From the NCBI RefSeq assembly GCF_012524205.1, contig NZ_JABACI010000005.1, positions 481,732-545,731 of the forward strand: DNA of 64,000 nucleotides. Direction: 5' to 3'. Shown here one piece after another: positions 53,870 to 62,793 of this stretch. Position 1 is the first letter of the stretch. The number at the start of each line of letters is the position of its first letter. The notes under the pieces were generated by a model. The model made no database searches. It was not told the origin of the DNA and saw nothing but the letters and a program-made list of their open reading frames with translations. The DNA is from Microbacterium salsuginis. GTDB taxonomy: Bacteria > Actinomycetota > Actinomycetes > Actinomycetales > Microbacteriaceae. Both the position numbers and the translations under genes were made by a program.

Positions 53870-54697
53870 TCACGTGTCGATGTCGATGGAGCCGTCGCGC
53901 GCGGCCTCGGCGAAGCGTTCGAGCAGCCACGCACCCACGACGAACCACCAGGCGCCGAGCGCGAGCGTCACCGCGAGCGACAGCACGAAGGGCGGCCACG
54001 AGGCTTCGCCGCCCTCGAGCACCGTCCGCAGCCCGGCCAGCGAATGGGTCACCGGGAAGATCTGGGCGAACCACTGCACCGGAAGCGGCCAGAACGCCAC
54101 CGGCACGAGCACCCCGCACACCAGCCCCATCACGTTGTGGGTCACGTTCGACGCGGCGTTGCGCCAGGACGGCCGCCGGAGCACGAGCGCCCCGATCGGC
54201 AGCGCGAAGCCGTAGCTCGCGACGATCGTGACCGGTACCACCAGGACGAATGCCGCCAGCTCGGCCGGAGTGAGGGCGAAGCCGAACGCGGCGGGCACGA
54301 CCAGCAGCGAGACGAGCGACGTCGCCATCGCACTGGGCAGCCACTGCGTGCTGCGCCCCGCGAACACCGGCCAGACCCGCCCGGGCGCCGTGACCAGCAG
54401 CGGCAGCGTGCCCGAGGCGCGCTCCCACGCGGTCGACTGGATGACCCACATCACCTCCGCAACGCCGACGAAGAGCCCCCGGCCGATCAGCAGGAAGAAG
54501 ATCGCCTCGCGGCTCTGCAGCAGCAGGCCGATGAGGCCGAAGAACGCCACCTCCATGAGACACCGCAGCAGCCATCCCGACGCCCACGACCACCACGTGT
54601 AGTTGGTGCGGAGGTCGCCGAGGCCGGTCCGGGCGGCGAGCGCGAAGATGCGAAGGCTCGAAGGGCGCTGCCGTCGCACCGCGTCACGTGAGACCAA
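53870..54697 (-). CDS. ABC-2 type transporter permease
   Basis: 275 aa with six predicted helices. RTNYTWWSWASGWLLRCLMEVAFF near 30 is the usual first half of drug/polysaccharide-export permeases. It overlaps the other permease gene by 14 nt. Together with the ATPase encoded upstream it forms an exporter with two different permeases; substrate unknown. Confidence 0.82.
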   Translation of the reverse strand: MVSRDAVRRQRPSSLRIFALAARTGLGDLRTNYTWWSWASGWLLRCLMEVAFFGLIGLLLQSREAIFFLLIGRGLFVGVAEVMWVIQSTAWERASGTLPLLVTAPGRVWPVFAGRSTQWLPSAMATSLVSLLVVPAAFGFALTPAELAAFVLVVPVTIVASYGFALPIGALVLRRPSWRNAASNVTHNVMGLVCGVLVPVAFWPLPVQWFAQIFPVTHSLAGLRTVLEGGEASWPPFVLSLAVTLALGAWWFVVGAWLLERFAEAARDGSIDIDT

Positions 54698-55469
54698 GCT
54701 TGCCCTCCCTCCGGGCGTTGCGCAGCGTGAGAGCGAGCAGCCCCCTTGCGACGAGATACGTCACGGCGCCCAGCGCCAGGATCACGCCGATGCGCCACGG
54801 CCAGCCGGTCAGCCCGCTGCCGGTGGCAGACGCGCGCAGGAGATCCGCCGACCACGAGAGGTACACGCCGCGGGCGAGCACCTGCACCCATTCCGGATAC
54901 AGCGCTACCGGCACCAGCACCCCTCCGAGCACGTAGAACGGATAGCTCAGGCTGTTCTGGAAGATGCGCGGCGAGCGGGAATTGACGAAGAAGACCGCGA
55001 AGAGCAGCGCCGTCGCGACCGTCGCAGCCGACATCGCGGCGTACGTGAGCACGAACACGCCGGGTTCCGCCAGCAGCGGCGGCACGCCGAAGAACACCCA
55101 CCCCGTCAGCATCGACAGCGGCAGCGCGAGCCACGACGCGAGTGTGATCACGAGGACCCGGCCCACCATGACCAGCTCCAGGCGGGCGGGTGCCGCGGCG
55201 ATCGCTTCGAGCGACTGGTTGTCGCGTTCGTTCGCGATCACCTCCCCCGACAGCATCAACGCCAGCGCCCACAGCGCGATGACCGCGGGGGCGATCACCG
55301 CGTACAGGTCCAGGTCGGAGCGGCCGCCGAAGCGGAAGATGGCGAGATAGCCGAGCGTCTGAACCGGGACGAGCCACACCGCGAACATCGTCGACGGCTC
55401 GCGCCGCAGCATCCGCCATTCCAGCTGGCCCGCCGCCGCAACGACGGCGACCGCGCCGGCCCGCCTCAC
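54684..55469 (-). CDS. ABC-2 type transporter permease
   Basis: 261 aa, six helices; LRREPSTMFAVWLVPVQTLGYLAIF near 20 and NERDNQSLEAIAAAP near 85 (the cytoplasmic loop that contacts the ATPase). GTG at 55469 overlaps the ATPase stop codon (GTGA), fixing the start; the open frame extends further upstream in a shadow of the ATPase gene. Confidence 0.82.
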   Translation of the reverse strand: MRRAGAVAVVAAAGQLEWRMLRREPSTMFAVWLVPVQTLGYLAIFRFGGRSDLDLYAVIAPAVIALWALALMLSGEVIANERDNQSLEAIAAAPARLELVMVGRVLVITLASWLALPLSMLTGWVFFGVPPLLAEPGVFVLTYAAMSAATVATALLFAVFFVNSRSPRIFQNSLSYPFYVLGGVLVPVALYPEWVQVLARGVYLSWSADLLRASATGSGLTGWPWRIGVILALGAVTYLVARGLLALTLRNARREGKLGLT

Positions 55470-56446
55470 TTCACATCCATCCCGCGGTCGCCGATCACGT
55501 GCACATACACCTCGTCCAGGCTGGGGGCGGTCACCGACACCTGTGTGAAACCCGCCCCGATGACAGCGCCGAGCACGTCGGCGACGGCGTCGCGACCCTG
55601 CGTCTCGACGCGGACCATGGAATCGTCCCGCACCACCGCCGACACGACATCGCCCCGTCGCGCCAGTTCGTCCCGCAGGCGGGTGGCGGCGGACGGATCG
55701 CCGGTGCGCACGTCGATGCGCTCGTACGTCGTCATGAGCTCGCCGAGCGCGCGCGGCGAACTCGTCGCCAGCAGACGCCCACCGTCGATCATCGAGACCT
55801 CGTCGCACAGCTCCTCGGCCTCGGCCATGTCGTGCGTGGTGAGCAGGACGGTCGCGCCGTCGGCCACGACCTCGCGCACGAGGTCACGGAAGGCCCGAGC
55901 CGACACCGGGTCCATGCCCGTGGTCGGTTCGTCGAGGATCAGCACCTCGGGCCGGGGCAGCAGCCCGCGCGCGAGATGCAGGCGCTGCTTCATGCCGCGG
56001 CTGAACCGCTCGACGTGAAGATCCACGTCGGCAAGGCCCACGCGCGCGATCACCGAAGGGATGCGGACGGATGCCTCGGCTCGAGGCATCCCGTACATCG
56101 CCGCCCAGAACTCCAGGTTCTCGCGCACGGTCAGCTTGGCGTACAGGCCGCGATCGCCGCCGAGAACGAGCCCGATGCGGCGGCGCACCTCACCCGCGTC
56201 GCGGACGACGTCCCACCCGCCGACGCGCGCGGTACCCGACGTGGGGACCAGCACCGTCGCGAGGATCTTGCAGAGCGTGGTCTTACCGGCCCCGTTCGGC
56301 CCCAGGAGGCCGTGCACGGTGCCGGCCTGCACGGTGAGCGACAGGCCGTCCAGCGCGACCACCGGCGCCTTCGCGCGGCGCAGGCGGTACTCGCGGCGCA
56401 GCGCCGCGACCTCGATCGCGGCGTGTCCCCGACCGCCGTCCGTCAC
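55466..56446 (-). CDS. ABC transporter ATPase (DrrA/CcmA type)
   Basis: 326 aa. Walker A GPNGAGKTT (49-57), signature FSRGMKQRL near 146, Walker B VLILDEPTTGMDP, switch His in LLTTHDMAEAEELC. The C-terminal 80 residues are the regulatory extension common in antibiotic or lipid exporters. GTG start at 56446 overlaps the stop of the upstream gene. Paired with the two permeases encoded downstream. Confidence 0.9.
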   Translation of the reverse strand: MTDGGRGHAAIEVAALRREYRLRRAKAPVVALDGLSLTVQAGTVHGLLGPNGAGKTTLCKILATVLVPTSGTARVGGWDVVRDAGEVRRRIGLVLGGDRGLYAKLTVRENLEFWAAMYGMPRAEASVRIPSVIARVGLADVDLHVERFSRGMKQRLHLARGLLPRPEVLILDEPTTGMDPVSARAFRDLVREVVADGATVLLTTHDMAEAEELCDEVSMIDGGRLLATSSPRALGELMTTYERIDVRTGDPSAATRLRDELARRGDVVSAVVRDDSMVRVETQGRDAVADVLGAVIGAGFTQVSVTAPSLDEVYVHVIGDRGMDVK

Positions 56447-57108
56447 GCGCGGTCGCCGTCGCCGTCCGCGGCCGGCGGCTCGGCGTCGGCCGCCGGCTCC
56501 GCCACCGCATCGACGTCGTCGTCGACATCGGTCTGCTTCGGGATGACCCGCTCACCGTACTTGGGCGGCTCGTCGGCCGGATCGGCCGCCGGCTGCGCCG
56601 GCGCGGGCTGTGCCGGATCGGGAGTGGCCGACACCGGCGCCTGCGGCCCGAGCACCTGACGCGCGCGCTGCAGGCTGGCCGACGCGACGGTCACCTCGTA
56701 GTGGTCTGCGACGACCTGCATCACCGACGCGTAATCGCGGCGACGGCGGACGAACGAATACGTGACGATGCTCAGCAGCATGCCGATCGCGATGCCCACG
56801 AACAGCACGCCGACGAACGCCTGGATCGGCACCGACGGTGAGCCGATCACGAGGATCGCAGAGAACAGCAGTCCGAGCAGGAGACCGTTGACCGCGCCGG
56901 AGCGGGCAGCCGCGGCGTACCCGAGGCGGCCGGTGACGCGCTCGATCGAGCGCAGTCCCTGGCCGACGATGGCGATGTCGCGGGCGGGCACATCCGCTGC
57001 GATCAGCGACGACACGGACTTCTGTGCGGCCTCGTACGTCGGGAAGCTCGCGACGGTCTGGCCGACCTCGTCGGTGCCCCGCGGGAACCGTCCGCCCATC
57101 ATGGTCAT
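56443..57108 (-). CDS. General stress protein 17M-like membrane protein
   Basis: 221 aa. N-terminal GspM/YflT-like domain FPTYEAAQKSVSSLIAADVPARDIAIVG, then two membrane helices (about 73-92, 97-118), then a cytoplasmic Pro/Ala/Asp-rich tail. Start is ambiguous between ATG 57108 and ATG 57102: GGGGAG sits directly before the first and 6 nt before the second; GGGAGG further up suits 57108. First gene of the operon with the ABC exporter, but no functional link is known. Confidence 0.75.
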   Translation of the reverse strand: MTMMGGRFPRGTDEVGQTVASFPTYEAAQKSVSSLIAADVPARDIAIVGQGLRSIERVTGRLGYAAAARSGAVNGLLLGLLFSAILVIGSPSVPIQAFVGVLFVGIAIGMLLSIVTYSFVRRRRDYASVMQVVADHYEVTVASASLQRARQVLGPQAPVSATPDPAQPAPAQPAADPADEPPKYGERVIPKQTDVDDDVDAVAEPAADAEPPAADGDGDRA

Positions 57109-57135
57109 CTCCCCATCCTCCCACGGCCCGCCGAC

Positions 57136-57141
57136 TACGCT
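57136..57141 (+). promoter_or_regulatory. -10 box of the MgtE_N/CBS-DUF1003-mrp operon
   Basis: TACGCT, 6 nt before the GTG at 57148; no Shine-Dalgarno. Confidence 0.55.
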
Positions 57142-57147
57142 GGGAAC

Positions 57148-58464
57148 GTGAGCACGCAGAGGGTTTTCGTCGCGCGCCTGTCGGGGTGTTCCGTCTTCGA
57201 CCCTGCCGGCGACCGCCTGGGCAAGGTCCGGGATGTCGTCGTGATCTATCGCAAAGACGATCCCCCTCGCGTCATCGGTCTCGTGGTCGAGATCCCCGGC
57301 CGTCGGCACGTCTTCGTCTCGATCGGCCGCGTCACCTCGATCGCGACAGGTCAGGTCATCACGACAGGCCTCATCAACGTCCGCCGGTTCCAGCAGCGCG
57401 GCGGTGAAGTGCGCGTGATGGCCGAGCTGCTCGGGCGCAAGGTGTTCTTCGCCGACGGGTCCGGCACCGCCGTCATCGAGGACGTCGCGATCGAACGCAA
57501 CCGCCTCGGCGAGTGGGACGTCGGGCAGCTGTTCCTGCGCAAGCCGAAGACGAGCGCCTCGCCGTTCGCGAAGGGGCCCACGACCTTCGCCGCGTGGGAG
57601 GACGTGCGCGAGAGCCAGGTGCCGGGCGAGGCCCAGTCCGCGGAGCAGCTCGTGGCGACCTACTCGGAACTGCGCCCGGCCGACCTCGCCAACACGCTGC
57701 TGGATCTGCCGGAGGAGCGCCTGCTCGAAGTCGTCGAGGAGCTTCCGGACGACCGCCTCGCCGACGCACTCGAAGAGATGCCCGAAGACGATCAGGTGCA
57801 CATTCTCGAAGCGCTCGACGACGAGCGCGCCGCCGACATCCTGGACGCGATGGAGCCCGACGACGCGGCCGACGTCCTGGGGCAGCTGCCTGAGGATCAG
57901 CGCGAGGAGCTCCTCGAACTGATGGAGCCCGAAGAAGCCGAGGACGTGCGCGCGCTGCTCAAGTACGGCCCCGACACCGCGGGCGGCCTCATGACCAGCG
58001 AGCCCATCGTGCTGTCCGCCGACGCCACGATCGCCGAGGCCCTCGCGCTGATCCGCCGGCACGAGCTGCACCCCGCGCTCGCGGCGGCCGTCTTCGTGAC
58101 GCTGCCGCCGTACGAGACGCCCACCGGCAGACTGCTGGGCACCGTTCATTTCCAGCGGATGCTGCGCTACCCGCCGCACGAGCGTCTGGGCGCGCTCATC
58201 GACGACACGCTCGATCCCATCCCCGCGACGGCGTCGGCCGCCGAGGTCGCGCGCCTGCTGGCGTCCTACAACCTCGTCTCGCTGCCCGTCGTCGACCCGG
58301 CTCACCGGCTGGTGGGGGCTGTGAGCGTCGACGACGTGCTGGACTACCTGCTGCCCGAGGACTGGAGATCGCACGACGCCGAGCATCCGGTGTCCCCGGC
58401 GATCTCGCCGACGACTGCGGCGCTGCCCAGGGTCAGCGCCCGTAGCACCGGGAGGAAGCGCTGA
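57148..58464 (+). CDS. Soluble MgtE N-domain/CBS protein with PRC-barrel-like start
   Basis: 438 aa. Residues about 1-150 hold two PRC-barrel-like repeats (e.g. GKVRDVVVIYRKDDPPRVIGLVVEI). About 165-265 is an MgtE_N superhelix of LxxLPExxxxxxLExM repeats, rich in Asp/Glu. The CBS pair follows from 265 to 405 (GGLMTSEPIVLSADATIAEAL ... VSVDDVLDYLL). No transmembrane channel is present, so it lacks the pore of real MgtE magnesium channels. Probably a Mg2+ or nucleotide sensor. First gene of a coupled operon. GTG start chosen from the -10 box. Confidence 0.8.
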   Translation: MSTQRVFVARLSGCSVFDPAGDRLGKVRDVVVIYRKDDPPRVIGLVVEIPGRRHVFVSIGRVTSIATGQVITTGLINVRRFQQRGGEVRVMAELLGRKVFFADGSGTAVIEDVAIERNRLGEWDVGQLFLRKPKTSASPFAKGPTTFAAWEDVRESQVPGEAQSAEQLVATYSELRPADLANTLLDLPEERLLEVVEELPDDRLADALEEMPEDDQVHILEALDDERAADILDAMEPDDAADVLGQLPEDQREELLELMEPEEAEDVRALLKYGPDTAGGLMTSEPIVLSADATIAEALALIRRHELHPALAAAVFVTLPPYETPTGRLLGTVHFQRMLRYPPHERLGALIDDTLDPIPATASAAEVARLLASYNLVSLPVVDPAHRLVGAVSVDDVLDYLLPEDWRSHDAEHPVSPAISPTTAALPRVSARSTGRKR

Positions 58465-58991
58465 TGGCCCGGCCGGACCGCCGGCCTGCGCTCGACGCGC
58501 CCCGCGGGCGGTCGGGCATGCTGCAGCGCTCGTCGCAGCCGTCGAGCGATCGCTTCGGACGGTTCTCGGAAGCCTTCGCGCGCGCGATGGGAACGTCCGG
58601 GTTCCTCATCGGGATGACGATCTTCGTCGTCGTATGGCTCGCCTGGAACACGTTCGCGCCGCGCGAATGGCAGTTCGATCCGCGCGAGTTCAACTACACG
58701 CTGCTGACGCTGATCCTGTCGCTGCAGGCGTCGTATGCCGCTCCGCTCATCCTCCTCGCGCAGAACCGTCAGGACGACCGTGACCGGGTGCAGATCGAGC
58801 AGGACCGGCAGCGAGCCGAGCGCAACCTGGCCGACACCGAGTACCTCGCACGGGAGGTTGTGGCACTGCGCATGGCGGTGACCGACTTCTCGTCCGAAGT
58901 CGTGACCCGCGACGTGCTGCGCACCGAGCTGCGCGCCCTGCTCGACAAGCTCGACAGCCGCGATGCGGACGAGGGCGGCGCGTCTCGATGA
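58464..58991 (+). CDS. DUF1003 family membrane protein
   Basis: 175 aa with two helices (about 47-63, 79-102). The family block TLLTLILSLQASYAAPLILLAQNRQDDRDR spans the second helix and the following loop, after which comes a coiled-coil-like charged segment. Function unknown; often encoded beside MgtE_N/CBS and Mrp genes in actinobacteria. ATG shares one base with the upstream TGA and has GGGAGGAAG upstream. Confidence 0.85.
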   Translation: MARPDRRPALDAPRGRSGMLQRSSQPSSDRFGRFSEAFARAMGTSGFLIGMTIFVVVWLAWNTFAPREWQFDPREFNYTLLTLILSLQASYAAPLILLAQNRQDDRDRVQIEQDRQRAERNLADTEYLAREVVALRMAVTDFSSEVVTRDVLRTELRALLDKLDSRDADEGGASR

Positions 58992-60139
58992 CGCTCCCCG
59001 ACGCGGACGAGGTCCGTCGCGCGGTCGGGGCTGTCTCCGACCCGGAGCTGCGGCGCCCCATCGGCGAGCTCGACATGGTGCGGGAGATCTCCGTCTCTGA
59101 CGGCGTCGCCCATGTCGCCATCGCGCTGACGATCGTCGGCTGCCCGGCCGCCGACCGGATCTCGTCGGATGTGCGTGCGGCCGCGGCATCCGTTCCCGGG
59201 GTCACCGACGTCGCACTCGAGGTCGGTGTGATGTCGCCCCAGGAACGGCAGGCGCTCACCGAGCGTCTGCGCGGAGGCAGGTCCCGCGAGATGCCGTTCG
59301 GGCCGGGCACCCTCACCCGCGTGATCGCGGTCACCAGCGGCAAGGGCGGAGTGGGAAAGTCCACCGTCACCGCGAACCTCGCGGTCGCCCTTGCGGCCCG
59401 CGGGCTGGCTGTCGGGCTGATCGACGCCGACGTGCACGGCTTCTCGATTCCGGGCCAGCTCGGACTCGTCGGCGCCGACGGGTCGGTTCCGCAGCCCACG
59501 CGCATCGACGACCTGATGCTCCCCCCGGTCGCGCACGGTGTGAAGGTCATCTCGATCGGCATGTTCCTGCGGCGCAGCGCCGGCCAGGAGCCGCTCGGCG
59601 CCGTGGCATGGCGCGGGCCGATGCTCCACCGCACCGTGCAGCAGTTCCTGACCGACGTGTACTTCGGCGACCTCGACGTGCTGCTGCTGGACATGCCGCC
59701 GGGGACCGGCGACGTCGCGATCTCGGTCGGTCAGCTCCTGCCCAACGCGGACGTGCTCGTCGTGACGACGCCGCAGACGGCCGCCTCCGACGTCGCCGTG
59801 CGCAGCGGACTGGTCGCGCGTCAGACCGGGCAGCGGGTCGTCGGAGTCATCGAGAACATGTCGGCCATGACACTCCCCGACGGGTCGACCCTGGAACTGT
59901 TCGGCAGCGGGGGCGGCCACGCCGTGGCCGAAGCGCTCAGCGAGCCCGAGTCGACCGTGCGGCTGCTCGCATCGGTGCCGTTGAGTCCGGTCCTGCGGCA
60001 GGATGCCGACGCCGGGCTGCCCGCTGTGCTGGCGCACCCGGACGACCCCGCCGCGCGCGCCATCGAGGCGGTCGCGACGATGCTGGCCGGGGAGCCACGG
60101 GGCCTGTCGGGCCGCGCACTGCCGATCCGGCCGCGGTGA
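58988..60139 (+). CDS. mrp: Mrp/ApbC-type iron-sulfur carrier ATPase
   Basis: 383 aa. MIP18 (DUF59) domain 1-85 with Cys52 (VGCPA), then a ParA-like P-loop ATPase with TSGKGGVGKST (116-126), DADVHGFSIPGQ and DMPPGTGDVAIS. The C-terminal CxxC that binds the cluster in E. coli ApbC is not present: the stretch reads ENMSAMTLPDGSTLELFG. As I recall this absence is usual in actinobacterial Mrp. Overlaps the DUF1003 gene by 4 nt. Confidence 0.9.
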   Translation: MTLPDADEVRRAVGAVSDPELRRPIGELDMVREISVSDGVAHVAIALTIVGCPAADRISSDVRAAAASVPGVTDVALEVGVMSPQERQALTERLRGGRSREMPFGPGTLTRVIAVTSGKGGVGKSTVTANLAVALAARGLAVGLIDADVHGFSIPGQLGLVGADGSVPQPTRIDDLMLPPVAHGVKVISIGMFLRRSAGQEPLGAVAWRGPMLHRTVQQFLTDVYFGDLDVLLLDMPPGTGDVAISVGQLLPNADVLVVTTPQTAASDVAVRSGLVARQTGQRVVGVIENMSAMTLPDGSTLELFGSGGGHAVAEALSEPESTVRLLASVPLSPVLRQDADAGLPAVLAHPDDPAARAIEAVATMLAGEPRGLSGRALPIRPR

Positions 60140-60149
60140 TGCCCGCGGC

Positions 60150-60542
60150 TCAGGTCGCTTCGGTGTCGAACGGCGTCGGCTGCTCGGTCGGGCCGCGGAA
60201 CGGGGAACTCACCGGCGGTGACGGAGTCGCGCCGGCCGCGGTCACCGCGCCGGCCGCTTGAGCTGCCCGGACGGTCGGAACCGGTGCGTCATCCAGGAGG
60301 GCTTCGCGGATGATGCGTCTCGGATCGTACTGACGAGGGTCCAGCGTGCGCCAGTCGACGTCGTCGAAGTCGTCGCCCATCTCGTCGCGCACGCGCGTCT
60401 TCGCGGTGGTGACCCATTCTTTGGCGCGGCGCGTGAGGCCCGCCAGAGACTCGGCCGCCCTGGGAAGTCGCTCCGGGCCGATGATGATCGCAGCGATCAC
60501 ACCGATCAGCAGCAGCTTCTCGATCGTGAGGCCGAAGATCAT
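60150..60542 (-). CDS. tatB: Sec-independent protein translocase subunit TatB
   Basis: 130 aa. Short periplasmic start, one membrane helix (4-20) with the conserved Glu8, the GPERLP hinge (22-27), an amphipathic helix (AESLAGLTRRAKEWVTTA) and a long Pro-rich cytoplasmic tail. Works with TatA and TatC, which are not in this window. ATG at 60542 with TAATCT 6 nt upstream, probably leaderless. It ends 10 nt from mrp (convergent). Confidence 0.9.
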   Translation of the reverse strand: MIFGLTIEKLLLIGVIAAIIIGPERLPRAAESLAGLTRRAKEWVTTAKTRVRDEMGDDFDDVDWRTLDPRQYDPRRIIREALLDDAPVPTVRAAQAAGAVTAAGATPSPPVSSPFRGPTEQPTPFDTEAT

Positions 60543-60615
60543 GACATCAGATTACCCGTCGCGCCTGTGCGAGGGGCACCCTCGTGCCGCGTAGGCTGGC
60601 GTGCGGAGGATGCCG

Positions 60616-61251
60616 ATGGGTGAACAGAGTGCGAACCAGAGGTTCGTCGACGAGGCGACGGTGGAGCCCGACCACATCGCCCGTGCACGCGCCCACGCCC
60701 TCGAGCTCGGTGCCGCGCCGATCAGCGCGGCCATCGGCGCGCAATGCGCCGTCCTCGCGGCCGTGTCGAAGGCGCTCAACATCGTCGAGATCGGCACCGG
60801 TGCCGGCGTATCCGGGCTCTGGCTGCTGCGGGGATCACCACGCGCCACGCTGACCACGATCGACAAGGAGCCCGAGCACCTCGGCGCGGCCCGCCAGGCC
60901 TTCGCGGATGCCCGGATCCCCGCCGCACGGGCACGCTTCATCACCGGGCGCGCGGCCGATGTGCTCCCCCGCATGAACGAGGCGTCCTACGACATCGTCC
61001 TTGTCGACGCCGACCCCGAGGGCGTCATCGAGTACGTCGAGCACGGCCTGCGCCTCGTCCGCCCCGGGGGGATGGTTCTCGTACCGCGGGTCCTCTCCGG
61101 GGGCGGCGTCGCCGACCCGGTGCGGCGCGATGCCGTCACGACCTCGTATCGCTCGTTGATTCAGGAGACCCAGGCGTCCCCCGCTGTCCTCGGCGCCCTG
61201 TCGATCACCGGCGAAGGCCTGCTGCAGCTCACGACGGTCGCCGCCGACTGA
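60616..61251 (+). CDS. O-methyltransferase, SAM-dependent
   Basis: 211 aa, CCoAOMT-like. SAM motif VEIGTGAGVSGLWLL near 58, IDKEPEHLGAARQAF near 83, LVDADPEGVIEYVEHGLRLVRPGG near 130. Small actinobacterial members (Rv1220c-like) have unknown substrates. ATG at 60616 follows GGAGG (60605-60609) at good spacing; TAGGCT at 60592-60597 gives a short leader. Confidence 0.85.
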   Translation: MGEQSANQRFVDEATVEPDHIARARAHALELGAAPISAAIGAQCAVLAAVSKALNIVEIGTGAGVSGLWLLRGSPRATLTTIDKEPEHLGAARQAFADARIPAARARFITGRAADVLPRMNEASYDIVLVDADPEGVIEYVEHGLRLVRPGGMVLVPRVLSGGGVADPVRRDAVTTSYRSLIQETQASPAVLGALSITGEGLLQLTTVAAD

Positions 61252-61257
61252 ACGCGA

Positions 61258-61283
61258 AACGGCCGGTCCGAAGACCGGCCGTT
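61258..61283. terminator. Bidirectional terminator
   Basis: Perfect 11-bp stem AACGGCCGGTC / GACCGGCCGTT with a CGAA tetraloop, between the methyltransferase and DUF3117 genes (convergent). Confidence 0.85.
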
Positions 61284-61299
61284 CCACGAACGTCAGAAC

Positions 61300-61473
61300 T
61301 TAAGCGGCGTTGACGACGCCACCCAGAACGTCGTAGAGCTCCTTGGCCTCAGCGTCGTTCACGGAGACGACAAGGCGGCCCCCACCTTCGAGCGGCACGC
61401 GCACGATGATGAGGCGACCCTCCTTCACGGCCTCCATCGGCCCGTCTCCGGTTCTCGGCTTCATGGCTGCCAT
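61300..61473 (-). CDS. DUF3117 family protein
   Basis: 57 aa, actinobacterial marker (Rv1211-like): begins MAAMKPRTGDGPMEAVKEG and ends YDVLGGVVNAA. Small beta-rich protein of unknown function; highly conserved, so likely important. ATG at 61473 has AAAGGAG at the right distance on the minus strand. Confidence 0.9.
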   Translation of the reverse strand: MAAMKPRTGDGPMEAVKEGRLIIVRVPLEGGGRLVVSVNDAEAKELYDVLGGVVNAA

Positions 61474-61569
61474 TGCGGCTCCTTTTCATCGATGGTCTGC
61501 GTATCGAGTTTATCGTGAGGGCGCTCTCAGCGGGGTCACGCCTGGGGAAAGCGGCATCCGACGGCATCA

Positions 61570-62793
61570 TCAGGGCACGCGCGACGCGGTGTCGCCCATC
61601 GCGTACATGTTGTAGATCCACCACCATTGCCCTGCGATGCAGGCCACGAGGACGCCGATCCGCCACGCCAGCGAGCGGGGCGCGGCAACCGCACCCCACA
61701 GCGGCGAGAGCGGCACCAGCAGGCGGAAGATGCTCGACTGCGGGAAGAACACCAGCAGCAGATAGACCAGATAGCTCGCGCTCCATAGCCGCACCTCGAC
61801 ACCGACGCGCTTCACCTGCGGGACGAACAGCAGTGCCGCCGCCACTGCGAGCACTGACGCAGCGAGCACAAGGTAGCCGAGCACCGGAGGCAGGCGCCAC
61901 ATCGTGCCGAACCAGAAACCGGCGGCCGACACGAAGCCCTCGAACGGGAAGAAGGCCGCGTCGCCGGGCAGCCAGTTGCGACGCCAGGCCAGCTCGGTGG
62001 CCAGGTAGGCGCCCGGCTCACCGGTGACCCAGCCTGCCAGCACCTGCCAGGCGAAGCCGACTGCCGCGGCGAGCAGGCCGAGGGTCACGATGTGGAAGAT
62101 CTCGCGGGCGGGGAGAGGCTCACGGTCGCGTCTGAACCAGCGCCAGAGTCCGAACAGCGCGAGGAAGAGCGAGAAGGCGAGTACACCGGGCCGGGTGAAG
62201 GCCATCAACGGGATGAGCGCATACAGCCACGCGTACCGTCGGCGCATGACGCACCAGAGTGCGAGGAAGAGCCACAGCAGATTGAGCGACTCGGCGTAGC
62301 CCACCTGGAAGAGGGGCGCGAGCGGGGCGAAAGCGAAGAACACGACGGCCCACGTCGCGGCGGGATCGTCGAGCCGCGAGCGCAGCAGGTGATAGAGGAC
62401 GACGGATGCCCCGTACCCGGCGAGGATGGACACCAGAAATGCCCCGACAGCCCAGTGACCGAAGGGCATGCCGACGAGCTTCGCGAGGTACGCGAACAGC
62501 GGCATGAACGCCCAGGCGTTCTCAGCCACTTGCCCGGATTCCGTGCGGGGCAGCTCCGCGGGATAACCGGTCTCGGCCAGGTACCAGTACCACTGGCCGT
62601 CCCACGCCACGACGACGTCGCCGAGGTCGGCGCCCTCGCCCATGCGCGAGCCGGCACCGGACAGCTGCGCCGCAATCAGCAGCAACGTCGTGGTGAGGGC
62701 ACGCGCGGCCAGATAGATCAGGCCGATCCGCACGGCGATGCGCGCGGCCGACACCGGGTGAGGACCGGTCGCGGTCAACTGCCCGTCAGCCAT
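61570..62793 (-). CDS. PIG-V-like mannosyltransferase, multi-spanning membrane protein
   Basis: 407 aa with about ten membrane helices. The first extracytoplasmic loop has WDGQWYWYLAETGYP near 65, containing the acidic residue typical of GT-C lipid-linked mannosyltransferases related to PIG-V. Probably adds mannose from polyprenyl-phosphate-mannose to a lipid, glycolipid or protein. It overlaps dapE by 19 nt and is transcribed with it. Confidence 0.8.
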   Translation of the reverse strand: MADGQLTATGPHPVSAARIAVRIGLIYLAARALTTTLLLIAAQLSGAGSRMGEGADLGDVVVAWDGQWYWYLAETGYPAELPRTESGQVAENAWAFMPLFAYLAKLVGMPFGHWAVGAFLVSILAGYGASVVLYHLLRSRLDDPAATWAVVFFAFAPLAPLFQVGYAESLNLLWLFLALWCVMRRRYAWLYALIPLMAFTRPGVLAFSLFLALFGLWRWFRRDREPLPAREIFHIVTLGLLAAAVGFAWQVLAGWVTGEPGAYLATELAWRRNWLPGDAAFFPFEGFVSAAGFWFGTMWRLPPVLGYLVLAASVLAVAAALLFVPQVKRVGVEVRLWSASYLVYLLLVFFPQSSIFRLLVPLSPLWGAVAAPRSLAWRIGVLVACIAGQWWWIYNMYAMGDTASRVP

